Assembly (NCBI RefSeq): GCF_900100885.1
Contig: NZ_LT629692.1
Coordinates: forward strand, 310,001 to 374,000
Reading direction: 5' to 3'
Source of the DNA: Microbacterium pygmaeum
GTDB lineage: Bacteria > Actinomycetota > Actinomycetes > Actinomycetales > Microbacteriaceae
DNA length: 64,000 nt
Shown here: positions 28,397 to 36,609 of the stretch, piece after piece
Position numbering within the stretch: position 1 is the stretch's first letter
How the letters are laid out: every line of letters begins with the position of its first letter
Notes under the pieces: model-generated
The model's database searches: none
The model's input: the letters and a program-made list of their open reading frames with translations, nothing else
What the model was told of the DNA's origin: nothing
Translations under genes and position numbers: made by a program

Positions 28397-29560
28397 CTAC
28401 TTCTTGCCGGCGATCTCGCGGCTGACGATGTCGCGCATGATCTCGTTCGTGCCGCCGTAGATCCGGTGCACGCGGGCGTCCAGGAACGCGTTGGCGATCG
28501 GGTACTCGGTGATGTAGCCGTAGCCGCCGTGCAGCTGCACGCACGTGTCGAGGATCTCCCACTCGCGCTCGGTGGTCCAGAACTTCACCTTCGCGGCTTC
28601 GACGGCCGACAGCTTGCCGTCCTTGTACGCCAGGAGCGCTCGGTCCAGATACGCCCACATGACATCGACGGTGGTCGCGACATCGGCCAGCTTGAACCGC
28701 GTGTTCTGGAAGTCGATGATCCGCTCGCCGAACGCCTCGCGGCTCTTGGTGTACTCCACGGTCCAGGCATAGGCGGCCTGGGATGCGGCGCCCGCGGCGA
28801 TGCCGATCGAGAGGCGCTCCAGCGGCAGGTTCATCATCAGCTGGATGAAGCCCTGGCCCTCTCTGCCGCTGATGAGGTTCTCCTCGGGGACGAAGACATC
28901 GCTGAACGAGAGTTCGGCGGTGTCGTGCCCGTGCGAGCCCATCTTCTGCAGCTTCTTGCCGTGGTCGAAGCCCTCCATGCCGTTCTCGAGGATCAGCAGG
29001 CTGAAGGCGTCGGCCTTGTTGCCCTCACCCGTCTTGACGAAGGTGACGACGATGTCGGCGGTCTTGCCGCTGGAGATGAACGTCTTCGCGCCGTTGACGA
29101 TGTATCCGCCATCGACCTTCCTCGCGGTCGTCTTGATGCCACGCAGGTCGCTGCCCGCGCCCGGCTCGGTCATCGCGAGCGCGCCGAGGATCTCGCCGGT
29201 GGCCATGCGGGGCAGCCACTTCTCCTTCTGCTCCTGGGTGCCCATGTGCACGATGTACGGGACGGCGAGGTCATCCTGGATGCCGAAGGCGCCGGCCAGT
29301 GATCCGGCGCCCGCGCCGATGACCTCTTCGTTGACGATCGTGCGGAAGCGGTAGTCCTGCAGCATGCCGGCGCCGCCGAACTCCTCGGGGACCGAGAGGC
29401 CGATCAGGCCCGACTCGCCTGCGGCCAGCATGGTCGCCCGATCGATCTCTCCGTCGGCGTCCCACTTCGCGCGCGCCTCGTTCGTGGCATGCCGCTTGAC
29501 GAACTCCTTGACGACCTCGCGGAACGCCTCGTGATCCTCGTCGTAGATGTCGCGCTCCAT
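28397..29560 (-). CDS. Acyl-CoA dehydrogenase
   Basis: This 387-residue protein has the standard acyl-CoA dehydrogenase length and order: an N-terminal helical domain ('LSVPEEFGGAGMLQDYRF'), a flavin-binding beta domain ('GALAMTEPGAGSDLRGIK') and a C-terminal helical domain ('SREAFGERIIDFQNTRFKLA'). The final motif is YGGTNEIM. The position of the medium-chain enzyme's catalytic Glu is Gly here, as in long-chain-type enzymes, and I could not place the base. It would catalyse the first step of beta-oxidation or of branched-chain amino acid breakdown. It stands alone, so its substrate cannot be inferred from neighbours. Confidence 0.92.
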   Translation of the reverse strand: MERDIYDEDHEAFREVVKEFVKRHATNEARAKWDADGEIDRATMLAAGESGLIGLSVPEEFGGAGMLQDYRFRTIVNEEVIGAGAGSLAGAFGIQDDLAVPYIVHMGTQEQKEKWLPRMATGEILGALAMTEPGAGSDLRGIKTTARKVDGGYIVNGAKTFISSGKTADIVVTFVKTGEGNKADAFSLLILENGMEGFDHGKKLQKMGSHGHDTAELSFSDVFVPEENLISGREGQGFIQLMMNLPLERLSIGIAAGAASQAAYAWTVEYTKSREAFGERIIDFQNTRFKLADVATTVDVMWAYLDRALLAYKDGKLSAVEAAKVKFWTTEREWEILDTCVQLHGGYGYITEYPIANAFLDARVHRIYGGTNEIMRDIVSREIAGKK

Positions 29561-29689
29561 GTGCGCCCCTGCCCTTCTGTGACTTCGTTGGCCGCAGCGA
29601 TTCTAGGGCACCGCAGGGGGCGCATCCTCAGCGGCGGTGGGATTGCATTCCACGATGCGAGGAACTGGGTTCCGCCTTTGGAGGATGCC

Positions 29690-30853
29690 TCACCCCAGGT
29701 AGTCGGGAGCCGCGGGCAGTCCGAAGAACTGCTCGAGGGTGGTCCATCCGCCGTCGTGATAGGCGCGGGCGAGTTCGGGTCCGATGTAACGCAGATGCCA
29801 TGGCTCGGCGACATAGCCGGACACCGCTGTGGCACCGTCGACGTACCTGGTGACCCAGCCGTACTCCCACGCGTGCGCCGCGATCCACTGACCCTGAGGC
29901 GTCGCCGCCAGGTCGTCGAGCGTGCCGCAGCCCTCGCCGCAGCCCACGACGTCCGCGGCGAGGCCGGACTGGTGCTCGCTGAAGCCGGGGCGGGCGCTCG
30001 AGAGGTCGGCCTGTTCGGCCCCCTCATTGCCGACGTTGTTGCCGTACGTCGTCTGCTGCGTCTCGTACGAGCGGTAGCCGCTCTCGAGGGCGATCTCACC
30101 CACGCCGGCCTGCGCGGCCGCGCCGACCAGGGCGGTCATCGCGTCCGCGGCATCCGTCCGCATCGACCCGCCCTCCACGCTGCGCACGCCCTGCGGCATG
30201 GCCAGCGGTGTGGGGCTGTAGTCGATCGGTGCGAACGGGCGTGTCTTGTTGATGACGACCCAGACGTGCGCAGGATCGTCCAGCGGTACGCACGGTGCGA
30301 TGCCGGCGGCGACCGCCGTGCGGAACGGCTCGGCGCCGCCGGCGGCCGCGATCGCCCCGGCGTCGTCGCCCGCCGCGATCGCATCGGTGACGGCGGGGAT
30401 CGCGCAGATGTCGACAGTTGCCGGGGCTGCTTCGACGGTGGGTGCGGGGATGGAGGCTGCGGGGGCCGGAAGCGGCACGGGAGTCTCTGCCGCGATCGAC
30501 GCGTCGACCTTCTCAGAGGTCTGGATCACCGCACCGGCGGTGTCGGAGACGACCGGCCCGCTCATCGCGGCGGTCACGGCGGCGGCAGAGCCCATCACGA
30601 GCGACCCGGCTGCAGCGAGGGCGAAGACCGCGCCGACGCGGGCCGCGCGTCGGGCACGAGCGTGGCGGGCGGGCGTCGGAGGCGGCGTCCTCGCTTCGCG
30701 CCGCAATGGCGGGGATTCGACGACCGGGAGCGGCCGCGTGTCGACGGTGTCGGTCTCGCCGTCGGCCCCCGGGGCGCGCTCGACCGCTCGTTCGCGCTGC
30801 GATCGTGCGGCGCGGCGAGAATTTGGGGAGCTGTGCGGTCCGGGTGCCGTCAC
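29690..30853 (-). CDS. M15 family D-alanyl-D-alanine carboxypeptidase (VanY-like), membrane anchored
   Basis: This 387-residue protein has a charged, disordered N terminus, one membrane span at about residues 73-93, an Ala/Pro-rich linker and a C-terminal VanY-type peptidase. The zinc motif S-x-H-x-x-G-x-A-x-D is present as SEHQSGLAADV (near residue 292), and the second zinc-site motif is EPWHLRYIG (near residue 348). It probably trims the terminal D-Ala from peptidoglycan stem peptides outside the membrane. GTG 30853 is preceded by GGGAGA. It diverges from the radical SAM gene, whose start is 119 bases away. Confidence 0.9.
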   Translation of the reverse strand: MTAPGPHSSPNSRRAARSQRERAVERAPGADGETDTVDTRPLPVVESPPLRREARTPPPTPARHARARRAARVGAVFALAAAGSLVMGSAAAVTAAMSGPVVSDTAGAVIQTSEKVDASIAAETPVPLPAPAASIPAPTVEAAPATVDICAIPAVTDAIAAGDDAGAIAAAGGAEPFRTAVAAGIAPCVPLDDPAHVWVVINKTRPFAPIDYSPTPLAMPQGVRSVEGGSMRTDAADAMTALVGAAAQAGVGEIALESGYRSYETQQTTYGNNVGNEGAEQADLSSARPGFSEHQSGLAADVVGCGEGCGTLDDLAATPQGQWIAAHAWEYGWVTRYVDGATAVSGYVAEPWHLRYIGPELARAYHDGGWTTLEQFFGLPAAPDYLG

Positions 30854-30971
30854 CCCACTATTCTCCCTGCTGGATGCCGATCGGTCGAGGCAGGCGAGGC
30901 GCACGATCCTCATTCGGCAATCTGTTCGGTATCGGCTTGACAGAGTTTCGTAGTTCTGTTCCCATTGAGGC

Positions 30972-33074
30972 ATGCGATGGCAGGGTCAGCAGTTGGGGGT
31001 GGCGGATGCCGCGGCTCTGCCCGGCATGGAGCGCCTGAACGGTCTCGTGCGATCGGTGACCACTCCCGAGTTCGCCGGGGTCACATTCCACGAGGTGATG
31101 TGCAAGAGCGCCCTGAACCACGTACCGGGAACATCGGCGATGCCGTTCGACTGGACGGTGAATCCGTATCGGGGCTGCACTCATGCGTGTGCCTACTGCC
31201 TCACTCCCGACACCCTCGTGCTGATGGCGAACGGTCGCCAACGACCGATCGGCGACTTGAGCGTCGGCGATGAGATCATCGGCACCGAGTTGCGTGGCGA
31301 CTACCGGCGCTACGTCAAGACGACCGTCCGGGCCAAGTGGGGCACTCGCAAGCGCGCATACCGAGTGACGTTGGCCGATGGAACCGAAATCGTCGGCAGC
31401 GGCGATCACCGGTTCCTCACCGATCGAGGGTGGAAGCACATCACCGGCGCGATGACCGGCACGGATCAGCGTCCGTACCTCACGACCAACAACCGGCTGA
31501 TGGGCTTCGGTCTCGCTGGCGATCTCGTGCGGCGGACCGATCCCCTGCCCGCCGACTATCGGCGCGGATATCTGGCGGGGATGATCCGCGGAGATGGGAT
31601 GAGCTTTCACGCCACCTATGCCGACACTCGACGGACGCGAGAGATCCACAGATTCCGTCTCGCCCTCGCAGACGGCGAGGCGCTCGTTCGAACTCGGCAG
31701 TTCCTGTCGGATGAAGGGGTCGTCACCAACACCCGGCCGTTCACTCGGGCAACAGCGACGCGCCGGGCCATGATGGCCATCCATACGGCGAAGAGCGCCG
31801 ATGTCACCCGGATCGAAGAATTGATCAGGACGCCGGCGGCGTCCCTCCGGGACTGGCAGGCCGGATTCCTGGCCGGCATCTTCGATGCCGAGGGATCGTG
31901 CTCCCGCGGGGTCGTCAGGATCGTCAACGAAGACCGCGACATGATCGAGACCACCGAGCAGGCGCTCCGGAACCACGGAGTGACCTTCGTGCGCGAGCCC
32001 ACTCGGCCCAACGGGGTCATCACCGTGCGCGTGACCGGAGGGCTCCCCGCTCGGCAGCGCTTCTTCCACCTCACCGACCCGGCGATCTCCCGCAGACTTC
32101 AGATCGAAGACGTCGCGGTCAAGACGGTCGCCGACCTTCGTATCGTCAGCATCGAAGACCTCGGTGTCGAGACCGACATGGTCGACATCACGACGGGCAC
32201 GGGCGACTTCATCGCCAACGGTGTCATCAGCCACAACTGCTTCGCCCGCGGCACGCACGAGTACCTCGAGCTGGACGCCGGCCACGATTTCGACTCCCAG
32301 ATCGTGGTCAAGATCAACGTCGCCGAGGTGCTGGGCAAAGAGCTGCGGCGCGGCAGCTGGACGCGCGAACCCGTCATGCTCGGCACCAACACCGACCCGT
32401 ATCAACGCGCCGAGGGCAGGTACAAGCTGATGCCCGGGATCATCTCGGCGCTCACCGAAACCGGGACGCCCTTCTCGATCCTCACGAAGGGCACACTGCT
32501 GCGCCGCGACATTCCGCTGCTGCGGGAAGCCGCGGCATCCGTCCGGGTCTCGCTCGCGATGTCGATCGCGGTCTTCCACGACGAGCTGCAGCAGCTGATC
32601 GAGCCGGGAACCCCGTTGGCGACCGCCCGGCTCGAGACGGTCCGCGCCGCGACGGACGCCGGCTTCTCGGTCACAGTGTTCCTGATGCCGGTGATCCCGC
32701 ATCTGACCGACTCGATCGCCGCGCTGGACTCCGCGCTGACGCGGATCAAAGCGTCCGGTGCCACCCGCGTCGTCTATGGCGCATTGCACCTTCGGCCGGG
32801 CGCGAAGCAGTGGTTCCTGTCGTGGATCCAGCGCGAGCATCCGGAACTCGTGTCGTCGTATCTGGGCCTCTACCCCGGCGCGTCGACGACCGCGCCGAAG
32901 GCGTACCGCACCTGGCTCGCCAAGCGGGTCCGGCCGCTGCTGCGTGTGCACGGACTCGACGGCCATGACGAGGACGAGCACCCGCGGGGCAGTCGAACTC
33001 CAGGCCTCGCTGCCCGGGCGGCGATCATCACCACCTCACGCGGACGCGCCGCGGAGGAGTCGCGCCTGTTCTAA
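30972..33074 (+). CDS. Rv2578c family radical SAM protein interrupted by an intein
   Basis: The 700-residue precursor consists of a radical SAM protein (353 residues after splicing) split by a 347-residue intein. The N-terminal extein ends in the iron-sulfur motif C69-T-H-A-C73-A-Y. The intein begins at Cys76 and ends at His421-Asn422, and the C-terminal extein resumes at Cys423 with FARGTHEYLELD. Joining the exteins restores CxxxCxxC, which binds the [4Fe-4S] cluster that cleaves S-adenosylmethionine. The extein 'MLGTNTDPYQRAEGRYKLMP' and 'FSILTKGTLLRRDIPLLREA' match the Rv2578c/SplB-like group, whose reaction I cannot name with certainty. ATG 30972 has GAGG five bases upstream. A matched palindrome follows the stop. 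Confidence 0.9.
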   Translation: MRWQGQQLGVADAAALPGMERLNGLVRSVTTPEFAGVTFHEVMCKSALNHVPGTSAMPFDWTVNPYRGCTHACAYCLTPDTLVLMANGRQRPIGDLSVGDEIIGTELRGDYRRYVKTTVRAKWGTRKRAYRVTLADGTEIVGSGDHRFLTDRGWKHITGAMTGTDQRPYLTTNNRLMGFGLAGDLVRRTDPLPADYRRGYLAGMIRGDGMSFHATYADTRRTREIHRFRLALADGEALVRTRQFLSDEGVVTNTRPFTRATATRRAMMAIHTAKSADVTRIEELIRTPAASLRDWQAGFLAGIFDAEGSCSRGVVRIVNEDRDMIETTEQALRNHGVTFVREPTRPNGVITVRVTGGLPARQRFFHLTDPAISRRLQIEDVAVKTVADLRIVSIEDLGVETDMVDITTGTGDFIANGVISHNCFARGTHEYLELDAGHDFDSQIVVKINVAEVLGKELRRGSWTREPVMLGTNTDPYQRAEGRYKLMPGIISALTETGTPFSILTKGTLLRRDIPLLREAAASVRVSLAMSIAVFHDELQQLIEPGTPLATARLETVRAATDAGFSVTVFLMPVIPHLTDSIAALDSALTRIKASGATRVVYGALHLRPGAKQWFLSWIQREHPELVSSYLGLYPGASTTAPKAYRTWLAKRVRPLLRVHGLDGHDEDEHPRGSRTPGLAARAAIITTSRGRAAEESRLF
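31197..32237 (+). other. Intein with LAGLIDADG homing endonuclease, inside the radical SAM gene
   Basis: Codons 76-422 of the host gene form an in-frame intein. Splicing block A is C76-LTPDTLV; block B holds SGDH146RFLT (serine where threonine is usual); block F is 'GDFIANGVIS' followed by His421-Asn422 and the +1 nucleophile Cys423. Two dodecapeptide motifs, LAGMIRGDG (Asp208) and LAGIFDAEG (Glu307), identify a two-motif LAGLIDADG homing endonuclease between the splicing halves. All residues for splicing and DNA cutting look intact, so it is probably active in both. The insertion sits at the most conserved codon of the host motif, as expected for an element that homes into intein-free alleles. 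Confidence 0.92.
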
Positions 33075-33082
33075 GGGCCGCC

Positions 33083-33138
33083 CACTTGACCCAATCGGCC
33101 CCTTCCGGGCGCCGGGAAGGGGCCGATCGGGTCAAGTG
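33083..33138. terminator. Long palindrome after the radical SAM gene (first of a matched pair)
   Basis: Two 24-base arms beginning CACTTGACCC pair with one mismatch around a short GC-rich loop. It starts 9 bases after the radical SAM stop and probably ends its transcript. A sequence with the same arm core (TTGACCC ... GGCCCCTT and GGGGCCGATCGGGTCAA) recurs at 54746-54799, so this may be a repeated element and not only a local terminator. Confidence 0.7.
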
Positions 33139-33232
33139 AGGGGGGAGGATGCTTCGGGCTTGCGGTCAAGCCCTGTCCGCGGCATCCGCCATCGTGTCAG
33201 CGTGGAACCGATCGTCGAATGGAGGACGAACC

Positions 33233-34051
33233 ATGAGTGACGCAACGAATGAGAAGCGGGGCTACCCGCACGGTGTGCCCTGCTGGATCGATGTCGAGCA
33301 GAGCGATGCGCGCACAGGGCGGGAGTTCTACAGCGCCCTCTTCGGCTGGGACTTCATCGACGCCGGCCCGCCGGGTTCGGCCTACGCGATCGCGCGACTC
33401 CAAGGGAAGGACGTCGGCGGGCTGGAGCAGGTCGATTCGGGCGCCGGATGGGTCAGCTACGTCGCGTGCGACGACATCGATGCGACCTGCACGCTGATCC
33501 GGAGCGCGGGCGGCACGATCCTCGTCGCCCCGTCACACGGCGAGCCCGGCGCGAGCGCGACCTGCGCCGACCCGCAGGGTGCGGTGTTCCGGCTCTGGCA
33601 GGCCGGAACCAACCCGGGTGCGCAGATCGTGAACGAGCCCGGCGCGTGGAACTTCAGCGACCTGCAGACACCCGACCCCGACGCAGCCCTCGCCTTCTAC
33701 GGAGAGATCTTCGGCTGGCGGGTGGATCCGCAGCTCGGCGCGGGCATGATCCGTCTGCCGGGATACGGCAAGCACCTGTCGGAGACCGTGGATCCCGACA
33801 TCTACGAGCGCCAGCAGTTCGCTCCCGAAGGATTCGAGGACGTGATCTGCGGGCTGACCGAGAAGCCGGATGCCGCGGCATCCTGGCTCATCCGCTTCAC
33901 CGTCGCGGATCGCGATGCGACTGCAGCATCCGCCGAGGATCTCGGCGCGACGGTGGAGTCGACGGCGGAGACGGAGTGGACCCGCGAGGCGGTGATCGTC
34001 GACCCGCAGGGGGCACGGTTCGTCGTCAGTCAGCTGGTGATGCCGGACTGA
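33233..34051 (+). CDS. VOC family protein with two glyoxalase-like domains
   Basis: This 272-residue protein has two tandem vicinal-oxygen-chelate modules. The first begins 'GVPCWIDVEQSDARTG' and includes 'EFYSALFGWDF'; the second begins 'NFSDLQTPDPDAALAFYGEI' and ends 'IVDPQGARFVVSQLV'. Such two-domain proteins occur in actinobacteria as glyoxalase or bleomycin-resistance-like proteins of mostly unknown substrate; metal ligands cannot be assigned reliably here. ATG 33233 follows a strong GGAGGA. A copy of the 16-bp GGATGCCGCGGCATCC word encodes DAAAS in the second domain. A hairpin terminator follows. Confidence 0.9.
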   Translation: MSDATNEKRGYPHGVPCWIDVEQSDARTGREFYSALFGWDFIDAGPPGSAYAIARLQGKDVGGLEQVDSGAGWVSYVACDDIDATCTLIRSAGGTILVAPSHGEPGASATCADPQGAVFRLWQAGTNPGAQIVNEPGAWNFSDLQTPDPDAALAFYGEIFGWRVDPQLGAGMIRLPGYGKHLSETVDPDIYERQQFAPEGFEDVICGLTEKPDAAASWLIRFTVADRDATAASAEDLGATVESTAETEWTREAVIVDPQGARFVVSQLVMPD

Positions 34052-34058
34052 GGGAACG

Positions 34059-34096
34059 ACGCAGCGGCCCCGATCCGAGGATCGGAGCCGCTGCGT
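34059..34096. terminator. Bidirectional terminator between VOC and DEAD-box genes
   Basis: The arms ACGCAGCGGC and GCCGCTGCGT enclose a second stem (CGATCC/GGATCG). The structure lies between the convergent ends of the VOC gene (34051) and the RNA helicase gene (34114). Confidence 0.8.
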
Positions 34097-34113
34097 TCAG
34101 CACGGTGCGACGG

Positions 34114-36207
34114 TCAGTGACCGCGGCGCACCGCGTTGATCATGTCGTCGCCGGGGCGCACGTTCACGTACGGCGCCTCGATCTCGGCGCGCTCGAGCAT
34201 CTCGGTCATCTTGCGCTGGCGCTGACGCGTGATCAGCGTGACGACGCGACCGGTCTTGCCCGCGCGGCCGGTTCGGCCAGAGCGGTGCAGGTAGGTCTTG
34301 TACTCGTCGGGCGCGTCGGCCTGGATCACCAGGTCGATGTCGTCGACATGGATGCCGCGGGCGGCGACATCCGTCGCGACGAGCACGTTGACCCGGCCCG
34401 AGGTGAGGCGCTCCAGGTTGCGGGTGCGACGAGCCTGGTTGAGATCGCCGTGCAGCGAGACCGCCGGGATGCCGATGTCGGCGAACTGCTCGGCGAGCAT
34501 CTCGGCGTAGGCCCGGGTGCGGGCGAACACGAGGGTCTTGCCTTCGCGGTCGACGAGCTGGTCGAGGATTTCGGCCTTGTCGCGGTGCTCGATCACCAGG
34601 ATCTGGTGATCGATCGTGCTGGAGGCCTGGTCCTCACCGGCGACCTCGTGGACGGCCGGCTCGACGAGGAACTCGTCCACCAGCGACGAGACCTCGCGGT
34701 CGAGCGTCGCCGAGAAGAGCAGCTTCTGGGATCCGTCGGCCGTCTCGCGGAGGATCTCCTGCACCGGCTCGAGGAAGCCGAGCTCGCACATGTGGTCGGC
34801 CTCGTCGATGACCGCGACCATGACCTCGCTCAGGTCCAGCTTGCGCTGGTTGATGAGGTCCTGGATCCGGCCGGGCGTGCCGATGATGATGTCGACGCCC
34901 TTCTTCAGCGCGCCCACCTGGCGGGCCTGGGGCACGCCACCGTAGATCTGCGTGGTGAACAGGCCGACGCTGCGCGCGATCGGCTGGATCGTGCGATCGA
35001 TCTGCAGGGCGAGCTCGCGCGTGGGGGCGAGGATGAGCGCCTTCGGCTTGCGGCCGAACTCGCGCTTCTTGCCGGCGCCGGCCTTCAGCACGTTCTCGAC
35101 CAGGGGTGCGCCGAACGCGATCGTCTTGCCCGAGCCGGTGCGGCCACGGGCGAGCACGTCGCGGCCTGCGATGATCTCGGGGATCGTCGCGGCCTGGATC
35201 GCGAACGGGGCAGCCGCGCCGAGGTCGGCGAGCGTGCGGACGATGTTCTCGCCCAGCCCGAGGTCGCCGAAGCTCACGCCATCGACATCGGTGGCCTGGA
35301 TGGCGTCGGCCTGCAGGCGTTCGTGGACGACGTCCACGTGCTGCTCGTGTGCGGCGCTGCGCGCAGGAGCGGCCTTCTCGTTCCAGTTGGAGCGGCCGGC
35401 CGCGTGGCCGGCGGCGGCACCGGATGCCGCGGGGCGGCGATCCCGGTCGTCGCGGCGCGCTGGGCGGTCGTTCGTGTACTCACGACGAGCCGGACGCTCA
35501 TCGTTCGAACGCTGCGGGCGGTCATTGCCGTACTCGCGGCGCGCGGGACGGTCGTTCGTGTACTCACGACGAGCCGGACGCTCATCATTCGAACGCTGCG
35601 GGCGGTCATTGCCGTACTCGCGGCGCGCGGGACGGTCGTTCGTGTACTCACGACGAGCCGGACGCTCATCATTCGAACGCTGCGGGCGGTCATTGCCGTA
35701 CTCGCGGCGCGCGGGCCGGACGCTGTTGTACTCACGACGAGCCGGACGCTCATCATTCGAACGCTGCGGGCGGTCATTGCCGTACTCGCGGCGCGCAGGT
35801 CGGTCGCTGTTGTACTCACGACGAGCCGGACGCTCATCGCTCGAACGCTGCGGCCGGTCGTTGCTGTACGAACGCGTGGGACGGTCGCCTCCGAACTCGC
35901 GCCGGACAGGACGATCGTCGTACGAACGCGCGGGGCGGTCGTTGGTGTACTCGCGACGCGCGGGGCGGTCATCGAACGAGCGCGCAGGACGCTCGGAGTG
36001 CGAGCGGATGCCGCGGGCTTCGTCGCGGCCCGCACGCTGGGTCGCGGTCCACCGCGTCTTGGGCGCGCCGGTCGTCGTCTCCTCCGTCGGGCGGTAGCCG
36101 CGATGACCCGGGCTCTTGCTGCCGGGCTTGTGCGCCTTCTTCTCGCCGTATCGCGGTTCGAAGTTCTTCGCCGGTCGTCCGCCGGCGGGCTTCTTGTTCT
36201 TGGGCAT
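34114..36207 (-). CDS. DEAD-box RNA helicase with an Arg-rich repetitive N-terminal extension
   Basis: This 697-residue protein has a long disordered N terminus and a helicase core from about residue 310. The core has the Q motif (FGDLGL... PFAIQAATIP), motif I ARGRTGSGKT, motif II VIDEADHM, motif III FSATLD and motif VI HRSGRTGRAG. Residues 72-252 are an Arg/Asp/Pro-rich low-complexity region. In it a 28-residue unit, DRPQRSNDERPARREYTNDR plus PARREYGN, recurs almost five times. Such tails bind RNA and can drive condensate formation. It probably acts in ribosome assembly or RNA turnover, often under cold or stress. ATG 36207 is preceded by AAGGAC. Confidence 0.93.
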   Translation of the reverse strand: MPKNKKPAGGRPAKNFEPRYGEKKAHKPGSKSPGHRGYRPTEETTTGAPKTRWTATQRAGRDEARGIRSHSERPARSFDDRPARREYTNDRPARSYDDRPVRREFGGDRPTRSYSNDRPQRSSDERPARREYNSDRPARREYGNDRPQRSNDERPARREYNSVRPARREYGNDRPQRSNDERPARREYTNDRPARREYGNDRPQRSNDERPARREYTNDRPARREYGNDRPQRSNDERPARREYTNDRPARRDDRDRRPAASGAAAGHAAGRSNWNEKAAPARSAAHEQHVDVVHERLQADAIQATDVDGVSFGDLGLGENIVRTLADLGAAAPFAIQAATIPEIIAGRDVLARGRTGSGKTIAFGAPLVENVLKAGAGKKREFGRKPKALILAPTRELALQIDRTIQPIARSVGLFTTQIYGGVPQARQVGALKKGVDIIIGTPGRIQDLINQRKLDLSEVMVAVIDEADHMCELGFLEPVQEILRETADGSQKLLFSATLDREVSSLVDEFLVEPAVHEVAGEDQASSTIDHQILVIEHRDKAEILDQLVDREGKTLVFARTRAYAEMLAEQFADIGIPAVSLHGDLNQARRTRNLERLTSGRVNVLVATDVAARGIHVDDIDLVIQADAPDEYKTYLHRSGRTGRAGKTGRVVTLITRQRQRKMTEMLERAEIEAPYVNVRPGDDMINAVRRGH
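35446..35859 (-). repeat. 84-bp tandem repeat coding for the helicase N-terminal tail
   Basis: About 4.9 copies of an 84-bp unit lie in frame inside the DEAD-box gene. The three copies nearest the helicase core (roughly 35446-35691) are nearly identical at the DNA level; copies nearer the start codon have diverged, for example NSVRPARREY for TNDRPARREY. Near-identity of adjacent copies points to recent duplication or gene conversion, so copy number may vary between strains. Confidence 0.9.
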
Positions 36208-36609
36208 GATGGATGTCCTTCTGGGTTGTCTCAACTGAGAACAGCACTCGCGCGCAGCACGCATCGAGACAGTCGTACTGTCGTGATCGCACTCGCTTCG
36301 CCGCAACATGCGGCACGGAGTTGCCCGGACGAGCGTCGGCCGGGGGGCCATTCAACGTGATGGTCGCCGGAGCGGATTCGCTCCCACCATCGGCCCTTTG
36401 GACTCACAAACCCATCCGCGAAACGCGGTGTCCAGAACCGACGCACCAACTCTAGCGGATACGAGTTCTGCGACTCTGTGAGTACGCCTCACCAGAGGAT
36501 GCAACACTGTATGCAGCAGCACCGGTGTCTAGGGAGGGTAGAGGCCGGCGGCCTGGGGATCTTGCAGGACGATCGTGCTGTCTCTGTTGACGACAAAGAA
36601 GGCCTGCCC
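36208..36609. other. Long intergenic region between divergent helicase and DUF998 genes
   Basis: This 402-base gap is the longest without a gene in the window. Its part next to the helicase is relatively AT-rich and would form a leader of more than 200 bases on the helicase mRNA. It contains small inverted repeats, for example GACAGTCGTACTGTC at 36268-36282. Long structured leaders are common for cold-inducible DEAD-box helicases, but I cannot identify a promoter, a riboswitch or a small gene with confidence. Confidence 0.4.

Noticed and set aside
31197..32237. Insertion sequence or transposon inside the radical SAM gene
   Set aside because: The insert is in frame with splicing motifs at both ends and no terminal inverted repeats, target duplication or transposase, so it is an intein.
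35446..35859. CRISPR array
   Set aside because: The direct repeats are 84 bp, contiguous and in frame within a gene, with no spacers and no cas genes nearby.
33448..36360. Long plus-strand frames antisense to the DEAD-box helicase, with a repetitive protein
   Set aside because: The repeats are the reverse reading of the 84-bp repeat inside the helicase gene. The helicase frame has clear motifs and a ribosome binding site, the antisense frames have neither.
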